The notes under the pieces were generated by a model. That model was not told the DNA's origin. It searched no databases and saw only the letters and a program-made list of their open reading frames with translations. A DNA stretch of 64,000 nt. It comes from Zhenpiania hominis. Its GTDB lineage: Bacteria; Bacillota; Clostridia; Peptostreptococcales; Anaerovoracaceae. The translations under genes were made by a program, and so were the position numbers. Shown in pieces: positions 9,079-17,458 of this stretch. The stretch is taken from contig NZ_JACRYT010000001.1 in the NCBI RefSeq assembly GCF_014333425.1, positions 482,961 to 546,960 of the forward strand, written 5' to 3'. Positions within the stretch are counted from its first letter, which is position 1. Each line of letters opens with the position of its first letter.

Positions 9079-9262
9079 GCAACCGAGAAATCGGTTGCCG
9101 CTGTTTCGGCGGCGTAAGCAGACGGACAGCGGAGAAAACAGCAGGCTGTTTTCTTCTGTATCATAGCGGCGGTGCATTGTCCGAAGCTGTGATACATAGC
9201 CCCCTGCAAGGGCGAAATACCCAGAGTACAAATCGAAGATTTGTGCGAGGGGTGTATTTCGC
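9079..9262. other. Candidate origin of transfer (hairpin cluster)
   Basis: Four inverted repeats lie between the relaxase start and the Xis-like gene. They are GCAACCGA-GAAA-TCGGTTGC (9079-9098), AGAAAACAGC-AG-GCTGTTTTCT (9133-9154), an 11-bp pair with one mismatch at 9157-9167 and 9186-9196, and GCGAAATAC/GTATTTCGC (9212-9220, 9254-9262) enclosing ACAAATC-GAA-GATTTGT. Dense hairpins directly upstream of a relaxase gene are typical of oriT. The nic site is not identified. Confidence 0.5.
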
Positions 9263-9290
9263 TCTCAAACGCCGAGGGCTTAGAGAATGG

Positions 9291-9506
9291 TTATTCTACT
9301 TTTCGGACATCGTTTTCATTGAGCAGGTTTCTTCCCTGATTGACGCTCATAAATCGCTCTAAAGTATCCCTGCGGATAATCGCTTTTCTGCCGACTTTAA
9401 GGACGGGAAGCTTGCCCCAGTCTACCAACTTACGCATTGTATTTCTTCCGATACCCGTACATTCTGCTGCTTCTTCTATGGTTAAACCCATTTTGATGTT
9501 GCTCAT
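9291..9506 (-). CDS. Small helix-turn-helix excisionase-like protein
   Basis: The 71-residue protein has a MerR/Xis-type winged helix: LTIEEAAECTGIGRNTMRKLVDWGKLP and then VGRKAIIRRDTLERFM. Proteins of this excisionase family bind near att sites and bias the integrase toward excision; some act as plain regulators. AAAGGAG lies about 7 bases before the ATG. It is divergent from the XRE gene at 9687 and close to the candidate oriT. Its job with a broken integrase is probably lost or restricted to regulation. Confidence 0.8.
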   Translation of the reverse strand: MSNIKMGLTIEEAAECTGIGRNTMRKLVDWGKLPVLKVGRKAIIRRDTLERFMSVNQGRNLLNENDVRKVE

Positions 9507-9686
9507 TTTATCAATCTCCTTTCAAAATACGCATTTTGCAACTATGTATATGCTATTATACTTATTTCGCTATCTGTTGTCAACTTGTTTTGCAACTTAT
9601 TAAGAAATATTTTTGTGTTTTATTAAAATTATGGTTGCAAAATAGGTCTTACCATGCTATACTATCAGCAATAGGAGGTGAAAACC

Positions 9687-10373
9687 TTGAAAAAAGAAAT
9701 CACATTCACCGCAAAACAGGTCGGTGAACGAGTTAAAGAACGCCGAACAGAATTAAACTTAACAATGCCAGAACTTGGTAAGCGTATCGGGGTAAACAAA
9801 TCCACCATTCAGAGATATGAAGCGGACGGAGTAGACCCGAAACGCACAATGATTATCAACGGGCTGGCAGAAGCACTCCTGACCACTCCCGAATGGCTGA
9901 CAGGACTTTCCGAAGATAAGGAATATGACAGCCGCACTTTATGTGCAAGGGATATGGAGGAACATATCAAAAAATATCTTGATACGGTTTCTTCTGTGGT
10001 AAAGGGAGAACCGCACCAACGGCTGCTCACGACATTCCTCGGAAAGATGATTGACCTCTATACGGTTATGACTTATCACTTTGCAGACGCTATGGCTGAG
10101 GTTGACCGTGTAGCGGAGGACGAGGGCTTAAAGCAGTCCTTACGCCGCTATGCGATTGAGTCAGGGGCGATTATGGAGAGAGTTTACCGTAAAGAAATGG
10201 AAATTCCTATCGAGGATATGAAACAGTTTTTAGATGGGATTTTACATATCTACGATGAGGGACGCACCGCTGTAAAGATTGGCGACCTGTTCGGGATAGC
10301 GACAGCAGCCGAAGAAAGGGTTGCTGAAAAAGAAAAATTCCGTGGCTCTTTGACAAGTGAAAACGATGATTGA
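9687..10373 (+). CDS. XRE-family transcriptional regulator
   Basis: The 228-residue protein has a Cro/CI-type helix-turn-helix near residues 10-65 (LTMPELGKRIGVNKSTIQRYE) and a larger C-terminal helical region. I place the start at TTG 9687 because AGGAGGTG (9673-9680) lies 6 bases upstream; a GTG at 9678 overlaps that site. The gene faces the integrase and diverges from the Xis-like gene, with about 170 bp of AT-rich DNA between. That is the usual place of a lysogeny-type control switch in IMEs. I infer it controls excision and transfer genes. Confidence 0.85.
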   Translation: MKKEITFTAKQVGERVKERRTELNLTMPELGKRIGVNKSTIQRYEADGVDPKRTMIINGLAEALLTTPEWLTGLSEDKEYDSRTLCARDMEEHIKKYLDTVSSVVKGEPHQRLLTTFLGKMIDLYTVMTYHFADAMAEVDRVAEDEGLKQSLRRYAIESGAIMERVYRKEMEIPIEDMKQFLDGILHIYDEGRTAVKIGDLFGIATAAEERVAEKEKFRGSLTSENDD

Positions 10374-10405
10374 CACTCATCGGCATAAGTAACATTATTA
10401 CTTTA

Positions 10406-10437
10406 CGCACACCATATGTCACAGTCCCGATTGCCAC
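10406..10437 (+). repeat. Pre-integrase copy of an inverted repeat
   Basis: This 32-bp sequence (CGCACACCATATGTCACAGT and onward) is the inverted partner of 886-916. It ends 23 bp before the integrase start codon. Confidence 0.65.
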
Positions 10438-10460
10438 GGATAGGAAGGGGAAATTTATCT

Positions 10461-11650
10461 ATGGCAAAAGGTTCTGTAAGAAAAAAAGGTAAAAAGTGGT
10501 ACGCACGCTTCTACATCGAAGATGAAAGCGGCAGAAAAGTACAAAAAGAGTTTGTGGGAACAGAAAGCAAGTCGGAAACAGAAGCCCTGCTCAGAAAGGC
10601 AATCGCTGACTATGAGGAAAAGAAATTCGTTGCGAAGTCTGAAAACATCACGGTTGGTATGCTGCTCGATCTGTGGGTGGAGGAAGAACTGAAACCCGGC
10701 AATCTCAGCAATGGAACGGTAATGTCTTATCAAGGAACGGTCAACCGTATCAAACAGCACCCGATAGGAAACCGAAAGCTGAAAACCGTAACCGCCGACC
10801 ATTTACAGGCGTATATAGACTTTCTCAGCTTTGGAGGTACAAATCCTGACGGCACAACCGCAAAGGCACTCAGCAAAGGGTATCTCCGATTGTTTTCGGC
10901 TGTTTTACAAGGGGCGTTCCGTTTTGCAGTATTCCCGAAAAGGCTGATAACCTTTAACCCGATGCAGTATGTGGTATGGCGAGGAAAGAAAGAAGAATAC
11001 GAACTGTTCTCGGACGAGGACGGAGAAACAACTTCCACACCAACGCTCAGCTACGAACAGTATCAGAGGTTAGAGGACTTTCTGAAAAAGAAAAACAATC
11101 CTGCACTTCTGCCTATACAGATAGCCTATTATACAGGCTTGCGTATTGGAGAGGTATGTGGTCTGACTTGGCAGGACATCAACCTTGAGGAACAATACCT
11201 GACAGTACGCCGCAGTATGCGTTACAACGGGGCAAGGCACAGAACAGAAATAGGGGCAACAAAGCGTAAAAAAATCCGTACCGTGGACTTTTGCGATACG
11301 CTTGCCGCAATCCTGAAAGCTGCGAAAGCAGAACAGCATAAAAACCGTTTCCGATACGGGGAACTGTATAGCCTTAATTACTATTTGGAGGTTAAAGAAA
11401 AAGACCGCACCTATTATGAGGTTTACAGTCTGCCGAGGTCGGAGGAGGTCCCAGCAGGGTACAAGGAACTATCCTTTGTCTGCCTTAGACCTGACGGAGC
11501 ATTTGAAGCACCGAGTACGGTGGGGATTATGTGCAGGAACTTCTCGGACACGCTGATGTCAGTACCACAATGAACATTTACGCTCACGCTACAAGGGAAG
11601 CGAAGCGTACTTCCGCAAGACTGCTGGATAAGGTAATCGGCGGAGAATAA
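10461..11650 (+). pseudogene. int: Tyrosine integrase, catalytic core deleted
   Basis: The ATG at 10461 follows AGGAAGGGG. The frame gives the AP2-like arm-binding domain (GSVRKKGKKWYARFYIED), the SAM-like core-binding domain, and the start of the catalytic domain with its first Arg (YYTGLRIGEVCGLTWQDI). It then stops at 11573. The next frame holds QELLGHADVSTTMNIYAHAT with the catalytic Tyr and ends at 11650. The HxLRHT segment with the second Arg is missing. The join sits in TGTGCAGGA, which plausibly encoded both flanks (IMCR and VQEL), so I infer a deletion by short homology that also shifted the frame. No active recombinase can be made. Confidence 0.88.
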
Positions 11651-11654
11651 AAAA

Positions 11655-11694
11655 TTTCCCTTGTTTCGGCTCATAAGGGCAAAAACAAGGGAAA
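11655..11694. terminator. Hairpin behind the integrase remnant
   Basis: TTTCCCTTGTTT (11655-11666) pairs perfectly with AAACAAGGGAAA (11683-11694). On the minus strand the stem is followed by six T residues, so it could end transcripts from the DUF4143 gene. It may also end int transcripts. Confidence 0.6.
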
Positions 11695-11727
11695 ATACAT
11701 AAGGTTTGAACATTTAATAGGCGATAT

Positions 11728-11749
11728 GCCTTGAAAATACAGGGTTTAT
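11728..11749 (+). repeat. att-like direct repeat, right copy
   Basis: It matches 733-754 at 20 of 22 positions and lies 78 bp after the integrase remnant, as expected for attR. Confidence 0.5.
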
Positions 11750-11831
11750 AGAGGATTGAATAGATAAACTGGAATTTGTCGAGATAATAGAGAAATCTAA
11801 AGGCACAAGAAAGGCTGAAATAGCATATATG

Positions 11832-11875
11832 AAAGCTCCCGAATAAAGGCACATTGAGTCTGGGCGGGAGCTTTT
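11832..11875. terminator. Hairpin between the element and the DUF4143 gene
   Basis: AAAGCTCCCG (11832-11841) pairs with CGGGAGCTTT (11865-11874), with a short T-run on the plus strand and A residues on the other side, so it may work in both directions. The remaining 11.65-11.96 kb interval holds no gene. Confidence 0.6.
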
Positions 11876-11959
11876 CATAAACATAGCTTTATATGAATAT
11901 CGATTTTTCATGCAGCCGATAGGTGCATAGGTATATATGCACAGCAATTACAACAAACA

Positions 11960-13234
11960 TCAAATCAGCCAAGCCGGTACATACCAGTTTTTACTATCTA
12001 CAGGCAATAAATCGTTTGCCATGCAAACCACACTTCCTGTTCCAATCTCAACTTTCAGGGATTCTAATCCGCGGAAGTTTTCTTCATGGGTTATGGGGTC
12101 CAAAACCTTGAAATTCTTAATGGCCGTCTTTCCCGGCGATGCCGATTTTGTAATCTCGATCGGAGACAGTACACCGTTTTGGTAAATCAGCAGATCGATT
12201 TCTTTCTTATCTTTATCCCTATAATAGAAAACAGGAGGCTCTTTTCCGGCGTTCAGATAACTCTTATAGATTTCGGAGAATACATAACTCTCAAAGAATG
12301 CGCCGGACATTGCGCCTTTTTCCAGAGCTTCGGGGGTTCCCCACTTCAGCAGATATGCAGCCAGGCCAGTATCCAGAAAATGAAGCAGCGGCATTTTTAC
12401 AGCACGTTTGAGCGCATTGTTGTGATATGGTTGTACAAGAGCAATAATATGGGATGATACAAGAATTGAGAGCCATTTTTTTGCTGTTGGAGCAGAAATG
12501 CCGGTTGCGCCTGCTAGTTCCTCATAGACAACCGGTGTTGATGTATGAGCAGCAACCACCGTCATAAAATTGTAAAACTGCATTTGATCTGCAACCTGTG
12601 CAAGATCCCGGATATCACGCTGCAGGTAGGTATCTACATATGAGCGGTAATAAGTTTCCAGATCCATATTCTTATCTGCGTAAAGCTCAGGCATGGAGCC
12701 TTTAAAGATTCTGTTATAGATTTCATTTAAGTCTTTTCTGCTTCTTACAGATAAACGGCCCATGAGATGTGTAGCATCCGTCTGAAAAGGCTCACTTGGC
12801 TCTTGGTATATCTCGGCATCGGATAGTCCAAGCAGATTCACAATCCCGACCCGGCCCGCCAGACTTTCACTTACATTCTTCATAAGGCGGAAAACCTGTG
12901 AGCCTGTAATCCAGAAATCCCCTTTCTTTTTAGATTGGTCTACACTCATTTTTATATATGGTAACAGTTCTGTTGCATACTGTATTTCATCAATCAGAAC
13001 CGGTGGTGAATATCTTTGTAAAAACAACGCCGGATCTCGTTTTGCTAAAAATCTTACGTCGGGATCATCTAAAGTGACATACTTTCGTTCTACTCCCTCA
13101 TTTTTCTGTTCCTCTGCTAGTTTTTGCAGCAATGTCGTTTTTCCGACCTGTCTGGGACCGGTTAACAACAGCACCGGGAACATTTTGGAAACCCGTGCAA
13201 TCGTTTCTTCTGAGGCTCTTTTTATATATGCCAT
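11960..13234 (-). CDS. AAA ATPase with C-terminal DUF4143
   Basis: The 424-residue protein has Walker A GPRQVGKTT near residue 28, Walker B PVLIDEIQ near 80 and a sensor-like ITGSQ. Residues 200-400 form the DUF4143 region, which carries a winged helix and a PD-(D/E)XK-like fold (YYRDKDKKEIDLLI). This family is very common in Clostridia and Bacteroidetes, and its cellular role is not known. AGGAG precedes the ATG. It is a single gene flanked by hairpins. It may have arrived with the mobile element but lies outside the att-like repeat. Confidence 0.85.
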   Translation of the reverse strand: MAYIKRASEETIARVSKMFPVLLLTGPRQVGKTTLLQKLAEEQKNEGVERKYVTLDDPDVRFLAKRDPALFLQRYSPPVLIDEIQYATELLPYIKMSVDQSKKKGDFWITGSQVFRLMKNVSESLAGRVGIVNLLGLSDAEIYQEPSEPFQTDATHLMGRLSVRSRKDLNEIYNRIFKGSMPELYADKNMDLETYYRSYVDTYLQRDIRDLAQVADQMQFYNFMTVVAAHTSTPVVYEELAGATGISAPTAKKWLSILVSSHIIALVQPYHNNALKRAVKMPLLHFLDTGLAAYLLKWGTPEALEKGAMSGAFFESYVFSEIYKSYLNAGKEPPVFYYRDKDKKEIDLLIYQNGVLSPIEITKSASPGKTAIKNFKVLDPITHEENFRGLESLKVEIGTGSVVCMANDLLPVDSKNWYVPAWLI

Positions 13235-13282
13235 GACAGACTCCTTTCGATTATATTATACTCAGATATTTTAAAAATATTC

Positions 13283-13374
13283 GTCTAAACTAAAATGCAA
13301 TTTTATTATAACCAAACATATAATACCGATCAAGACAAAATCCGTCCAAACAAAAACATCATTTTAGTTTGGAC
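13283..13374. promoter_or_regulatory. Inverted repeat near the start of the DUF4143 gene
   Basis: GTCTAAACTAAAATG (13283-13297) and CATTTTAGTTTGGAC (13360-13374) are inverted copies with one mismatch, 62 bp apart. The TAAACTAAAA half lies about 50 bp upstream of the DUF4143 start codon. It may be an operator pair. Confidence 0.4.
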
Positions 13375-13377
13375 GGA
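13341..13377 (-). terminator. Terminator of the XRE gene
   Basis: TCCGTCCAAAC (13341-13351) and GTTTGGACGGA (13367-13377) are perfect inverted arms. Read on the minus strand the stem is followed by a T-rich stretch. It lies 16 bp after the XRE stop codon. Confidence 0.7.
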
Positions 13378-13392
13378 CTATTTACAAACGAA

Positions 13393-13707
13393 CTATTTCT
13401 GCAATCCTTTTGCCAGGGCGATGAGATGATCCAGCTGTTCGCTGTCCAGCTTTTTCGCGATGTTGTATAGCTCAGTTGCCTTGGTGGGATTGCTTGTTTC
13501 TACATCAAAAAAATCTTTCGGGGTGATGTCGAGATATTCGCAAATATAAAAAATTCCTGAAAGGGAGGGCATGGATTTTCCGCTTTCAATGTTGTTGATA
13601 TACCCGGGGTTCTGTCCCATTGATAAGCTCATGTCGCGGGCCGATACGCCCTTTTCTTCTCGGAGCTGCGCCAGACGCAGAGAGAAATCTTTTTCTGTCA
13701 TATCCAT
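13393..13707 (-). CDS. XRE-family regulator, short form
   Basis: The 104-residue protein has a Cro/CI-type helix-turn-helix: LREEKGVSARDMSLSMGQ and then YINNIESGKSMPS. A short C-terminal helix ends in LIALAKGLQK. The ATG at 13707 fits AAAGG with 9 bases of spacing better than the ATG at 13716. It diverges from the ABC exporter genes at 13934 with 226 bp between, so I infer that it controls them. A perfect hairpin terminator follows. Confidence 0.85.
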   Translation of the reverse strand: MDMTEKDFSLRLAQLREEKGVSARDMSLSMGQNPGYINNIESGKSMPSLSGIFYICEYLDITPKDFFDVETSNPTKATELYNIAKKLDSEQLDHLIALAKGLQK

Positions 13708-13933
13708 TCTCACCATCCTTTTGTCTTATTGTAACCCATACCATGTCTTAAAATATTTGTTTACAGACGTTAACCAGGTTGTGATAAAGGTTAATAGATG
13801 ATATAATTGACAACGATAATGGTTTAAAAATGATATACATTTTTTACGGATCATTTGTGTAAAAAACACTTTTCATCTTTATTGTTATCATGTAATATCA
13901 ACGTAGAACGAAAAAAGAGATAAGGAGATGGTT

Positions 13934-14644
13934 ATGGAATTTGTGATCGAGCATTTGTCCAAAAGCTTTGAAAAAAAGGAAGTCCTGAAAGATATCAGTT
14001 TTACCTTTGAGGAAGGGAAGATCTACGGGCTTCTCGGCAGAAACGGAGCAGGGAAGACCACGTTGTTCAATTGCCTGAATCGGGATCTTAAGATGGATAA
14101 CGGCAGCTTCTGCATAGTGGACGATAGTGGCGGCAGGCGCGAAGTGGCTGCGGAGGACATCGGATATGTACTGTCCACTCCGACGGTTCCCGAGTTTCTC
14201 ACCGGCCGTGAATTTTTAAAGTTTTTCATAGATATCAATGAAAAAACGATCGCGGCCCAGAAAGGTATTGATGAATACTTTGATTACGTGAGCATTGAAC
14301 CGGAAGACAGGGACAAGCTGCTTAAGGACTATTCTCACGGTATGAAAAATAAAATGCAGATGCTAATCAATATCATCGCGCAGCCGAATATCCTGCTCCT
14401 TGATGAGCCTCTGACCTCCCTCGACGTCGTTGTGGCGGAAGAAATGAAGCAGCTTTTGCGTTCTCTGAAACAAAAGCGTATTACGATATTTTCCACCCAT
14501 ATCATGGATCTGGCCCTCGATCTGTGTGATGAGATCGTTCTGCTGAATCATGGGGTACTGGAAGTTGTGGAGAAAACGGATCTGGACAGAAAAGAATTCA
14601 AGGATAAGATCCTTGAGTCGTTAAGGGAGGAGGACCATGAATAG
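13934..14644 (+). CDS. ABC transporter ATP-binding protein
   Basis: The 236-residue ATPase has Walker A GRNGAGKTT, a degenerate signature YSHGMKNKM in place of LSGGQ, Walker B ILLLDEPLTSLD and the H-loop STHIMDL. The degenerate signature is common in ABC-2 systems of the YhaQ/bacteriocin-immunity kind. AAGGAG lies 6 bases before the ATG at 13934; the ATG at 13928 overlaps the site. Its last 8 bases overlap the permease gene, so the two are translationally coupled and form one exporter. The substrate is unknown. Divergent from the XRE regulator. Confidence 0.88.
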   Translation: MEFVIEHLSKSFEKKEVLKDISFTFEEGKIYGLLGRNGAGKTTLFNCLNRDLKMDNGSFCIVDDSGGRREVAAEDIGYVLSTPTVPEFLTGREFLKFFIDINEKTIAAQKGIDEYFDYVSIEPEDRDKLLKDYSHGMKNKMQMLINIIAQPNILLLDEPLTSLDVVVAEEMKQLLRSLKQKRITIFSTHIMDLALDLCDEIVLLNHGVLEVVEKTDLDRKEFKDKILESLREEDHE

Positions 14645-16214
14645 AACTTTGAGAATCTCCTTTTCCCTGAAAAATACATACCGGGTAAACGGAATCCTGT
14701 TTTCATTAAAGCAGATCCCTATTTTAAGAAATCTGTTGCCGACTGCGCTTTACAAAGTAAGAGGACTGAAAATATTTGCCAACATACTGTCTGTGTTGTG
14801 GGAGATCGTTTCTGCGTTTATCGGGAAATTTCTTTATCTTATAATCATGATTTTCGGCGCGGGGATGCTGTATAAGGATTTGCCTGCTGATCAGGTGATC
14901 CTTCATATTCTGCTGCCTCTTACGGTGATCGGATGCTTTGCGAATACAAAGCTTTTCAATCCCACGAAGGATAAGTACTACGCGATATTCCTTATGAAAA
15001 TGGATGCCAGAGAATATACGCTGGTCAATTATCTGTATGCCATCGGCAAAGTGATCATTGGATTTATGCCCCTTATGATCCTGCTGGGACGGTACAGAGA
15101 CTTTCCTTTCTGGTTATGCGTGCTGCTTCCATTTTGTATAGCCGGCATGAAGCTGTTTGTCGCTGCTGTTTCGCTCTGGGATTATGAAAGGAGAGGATTC
15201 GGATATAACGAAAACAAGCTCGGCAAGTATATATGGGGATGCATGGCTGTACTTCTGGCGGCTGCCTATGCTTTGCCGATCTTTGGACTGGTTTTGCCAA
15301 CGCCTGTTTCCATAAGTATCTTTCTGCTTTGTATTCCTCTGGGAATCGTCGGTATGATTAAGGTGCTGACATTTCACGATTATCGCGGGATTAATCAGGA
15401 GCTGCTGTCAGGGCTGACAAATCAGATGGATTCCGCGGCCAAAACAAAGGTTGCAAAACAGACCAGCGAGAAGAAAATATCCGCCGATACTTCCATCACC
15501 AGCAATCGCAGGGGCTTTGAATTTTTGAATGACCTGTTTATAAAAAGGCATAAGAAGATACTCTGGAACTCAACGAAGAAGATCTCCTATATCTGCACGT
15601 TTATCATCGCGGGAATCCTGATGGTGACATTTCTGAAGCCTGAAATAAAACCCGCGATCAACGCAATGATCCTGACATGGCTTCCATACTTCGTGTTTAT
15701 CATGTATGGGATCAATCGCGGCACGAATTTTACACAGGCCCTTTTCATGAACTGCGATCACAGCCTGCTGACCTATTCGTTTTACAAACGGCCGGATCTC
15801 GTGCTGCGGCTTTTCCGGATCCGGCTGCGCGAAATTATGAAGATCAACGCGGTACCCGCCCTGGTAATAGGAGGAGGGCTGGCGCTGCTCTTATTCGTGA
15901 CCGGAGGAACCGGCGATCCGCTGAATTATGTCGTGCTGATTGTATCTGTCCTTTGCATGAGCGCATTCTTTTCCATCCACTACCTGATGATCTACTACCT
16001 GCTTCAGCCATATAACGCGGGTACGGAAATGAAGAGTGGTACATACCGGCTTGTGCTGATTGCGACCTATGGGGTATGTTTCGCCCTGATGCAGGTTCGC
16101 ATGCCTATTTTGATATTCGGAATGATAACGATCCTTTTCTGCGTCCTTTACAGTATTGTCGCAAGCATCCTGGTCTATCGTTTCGCGCCGAAGACGTTCC
16201 GAATCCGGGCATAA
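14637..16214 (+). CDS. ABC transporter permease, about 12 membrane segments
   Basis: The 525-residue hydrophobic protein has clusters of membrane helices at about 55-260 and 310-520, separated by a charged loop of about 60 residues (KTKVAKQTSEKKISADTS). It starts inside the end of the ATPase gene (ATGA overlap region) and is certainly its partner. I do not recognise a named family beyond large two-half ABC permeases of Firmicutes. Together they probably export a peptide, lipid or drug; nothing in the sequence fixes the substrate. Confidence 0.8.
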   Translation: MNRTLRISFSLKNTYRVNGILFSLKQIPILRNLLPTALYKVRGLKIFANILSVLWEIVSAFIGKFLYLIIMIFGAGMLYKDLPADQVILHILLPLTVIGCFANTKLFNPTKDKYYAIFLMKMDAREYTLVNYLYAIGKVIIGFMPLMILLGRYRDFPFWLCVLLPFCIAGMKLFVAAVSLWDYERRGFGYNENKLGKYIWGCMAVLLAAAYALPIFGLVLPTPVSISIFLLCIPLGIVGMIKVLTFHDYRGINQELLSGLTNQMDSAAKTKVAKQTSEKKISADTSITSNRRGFEFLNDLFIKRHKKILWNSTKKISYICTFIIAGILMVTFLKPEIKPAINAMILTWLPYFVFIMYGINRGTNFTQALFMNCDHSLLTYSFYKRPDLVLRLFRIRLREIMKINAVPALVIGGGLALLLFVTGGTGDPLNYVVLIVSVLCMSAFFSIHYLMIYYLLQPYNAGTEMKSGTYRLVLIATYGVCFALMQVRMPILIFGMITILFCVLYSIVASILVYRFAPKTFRIRA

Positions 16215-16262
16215 ATGGGTGGCGTTTTACGGCTAAAAGAAAAATCTGGGAGGATAGAAACG

Positions 16263-16595
16263 ATGAATGAAAGGATTGGATTTTGCGGGTTGGATTGTGA
16301 AAAATGCGACGCGTATATCGCGACGGTCAATGACGATCAGGCCTTGCGTGAGAAAACAGCGAAATTATGGGCGGAGTTAAATAAGGCGCCCATTTTACCG
16401 GAACATATCAACTGTGAAGGCTGCCGTACAGACGGCGTTAAGACTGTATTCTGCGACAGTATGTGCGGGATTCGCAAGTGCGCGCTGGAAAAAGGCGTCG
16501 CCACCTGCGGCGATTGTCCTGAATTAGAAACGTGCTCAACAGTCGGAACCATTATCGAGCAGAACCCTTCTGTGATGGAAAATCTGAAGGGATAA
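16263..16595 (+). CDS. DUF3795 Cys-rich protein
   Basis: The 110-residue protein starts MNERIGFCGLDCEKCDAYIA and has nine more cysteines in CEGCRTDG, FCDSMCGIRKCA and CGDCPELETC. This is the DUF3795 pattern. The cysteines probably bind zinc or an iron-sulfur cluster; the function is unknown. I start it at ATG 16263 after GGGAGG; an in-frame ATG at 16215 directly after the permease stop has no ribosome binding site. It is the third gene of the ABC operon and is followed by a T-tailed hairpin. Confidence 0.85.
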   Translation: MNERIGFCGLDCEKCDAYIATVNDDQALREKTAKLWAELNKAPILPEHINCEGCRTDGVKTVFCDSMCGIRKCALEKGVATCGDCPELETCSTVGTIIEQNPSVMENLKG

Positions 16596-16614
16596 ATACA
16601 GGCGCCAAAAAACG

Positions 16615-16654
16615 TGTCCAAAATCGAATTTATTTATAAATTGGACATTTTTTA
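16615..16654 (+). terminator. Terminator of the ABC/DUF3795 operon
   Basis: TGTCCAA (16615-16621) pairs with TTGGACA (16641-16647), with an inner AT-rich stem, followed by a T-run to 16654. Confidence 0.8.
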
Positions 16655-16758
16655 AGAGGGTGACAGAAAATGGAACGTAGGTCGCGGCAATATTCTTTTG
16701 CGCAGTATGGCTAAGAAATCTTTAGGAATACAGATGAAAGGATTCAATGGAGGTTGCC

Positions 16759-17391
16759 ATGAACAAAGTTTTTATTCACGGTTCAGGACATAAGGCGACA
16801 AGCTGGGAGGAAACGATTGCTCATATGAAAAAAAGCAGGGATATACAATGCCCGGAGTTATCGTCACTTCTCAAGGGGAAAGAGACAAGCTATATAAATT
16901 TATATACTTCGTTTGTAGAATATTGCGGCAAACTTGATGGCCCCTTGCATTTATGCGGGATTTCCCTGGGTGGCATTCTGGGATTGAATTATGCTTTGGA
17001 CTTCCCGGAAAATGTAGGGTCATTGGTTTTGATTGGAACCCCTCACAAAATACCCAAAGTGATCTTTGCGATTCAAAATAGGATGTTTAAGCTCCTGCCT
17101 GAATCTGTTTTTGAAAATATGGCATTTAATAAGCGGGATACGTTTGTGTTGGGAAATTCCATGAAAAACCTGGATTTCAGCCGCGGCGCGCAGAATATGG
17201 AATGTCCCGCGCTAATCATTTGTGGAAAGAAAGATAAGGCAAATATAAAATCGGCCTATTACTTTTCGCAAAACATGAAAACCGCGAAATTGGAAATCAT
17301 CGAGAATACGGGTCATGTCGTAAACGAAGAAAACCCGAAAGCTTTAGCGGAGGTACTCGATCAATATTACGACGAAATTCTTTCCTCTTGA
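16759..17391 (+). CDS. Alpha/beta hydrolase
   Basis: The 210-residue protein is a compact alpha/beta hydrolase. The oxyanion region is IHGSGHKATSW, the nucleophile elbow GISLGG carries Ser near residue 80, the acid lies in CGKKDKANI, and the catalytic His lies in NTGHVVNEENP. It resembles short serine esterases without a large lid. The ATG at 16759 follows TGGAGG with 5 bases of spacing. It is transcribed toward the TetR gene, whose promoter begins inside its last codons. The substrate is unknown. Confidence 0.85.
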   Translation: MNKVFIHGSGHKATSWEETIAHMKKSRDIQCPELSSLLKGKETSYINLYTSFVEYCGKLDGPLHLCGISLGGILGLNYALDFPENVGSLVLIGTPHKIPKVIFAIQNRMFKLLPESVFENMAFNKRDTFVLGNSMKNLDFSRGAQNMECPALIICGKKDKANIKSAYYFSQNMKTAKLEIIENTGHVVNEENPKALAEVLDQYYDEILSS

Positions 17392-17443
17392 CAATATTTT
17401 TTTTGTGAACTATAATATAACAGTGATATATAACGGTGTTATA
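17388..17443 (+). promoter_or_regulatory. Consensus promoter and palindromic operator of the TetR gene
   Basis: A perfect -35 box TTGACA (17388-17393) and -10 box TATAAT (17411-17416) are separated by 17 bp. The interrupted palindrome TATAACA (17416-17422) and TGTTATA (17437-17443) covers the expected transcription start and is a good candidate autoregulatory operator. A transcript from here cannot include the GTG at 17405. Confidence 0.8.
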
Positions 17444-17458
17444 AGGAGGGCACATATC

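Larger units (their letters stand above)
733..11749. mobile_element. Decayed integrative mobilizable element of about 11 kb
   Basis: Between the att-like repeats lie tnpV, an ABC-2 exporter cargo, a MobA/MobL relaxase, a hairpin cluster resembling an oriT, a Xis-like helix-turn-helix protein, an XRE regulator and a tyrosine integrase. This is the usual content of Clostridia IMEs that rely on a helper conjugative element, because no type IV secretion genes are present. The integrase lacks its central catalytic segment and is frameshifted. The cargo ATPase is split by a second insertion. The element is therefore probably immobile unless an integrase is supplied in trans. Boundaries are inferred. 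Confidence 0.7.
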
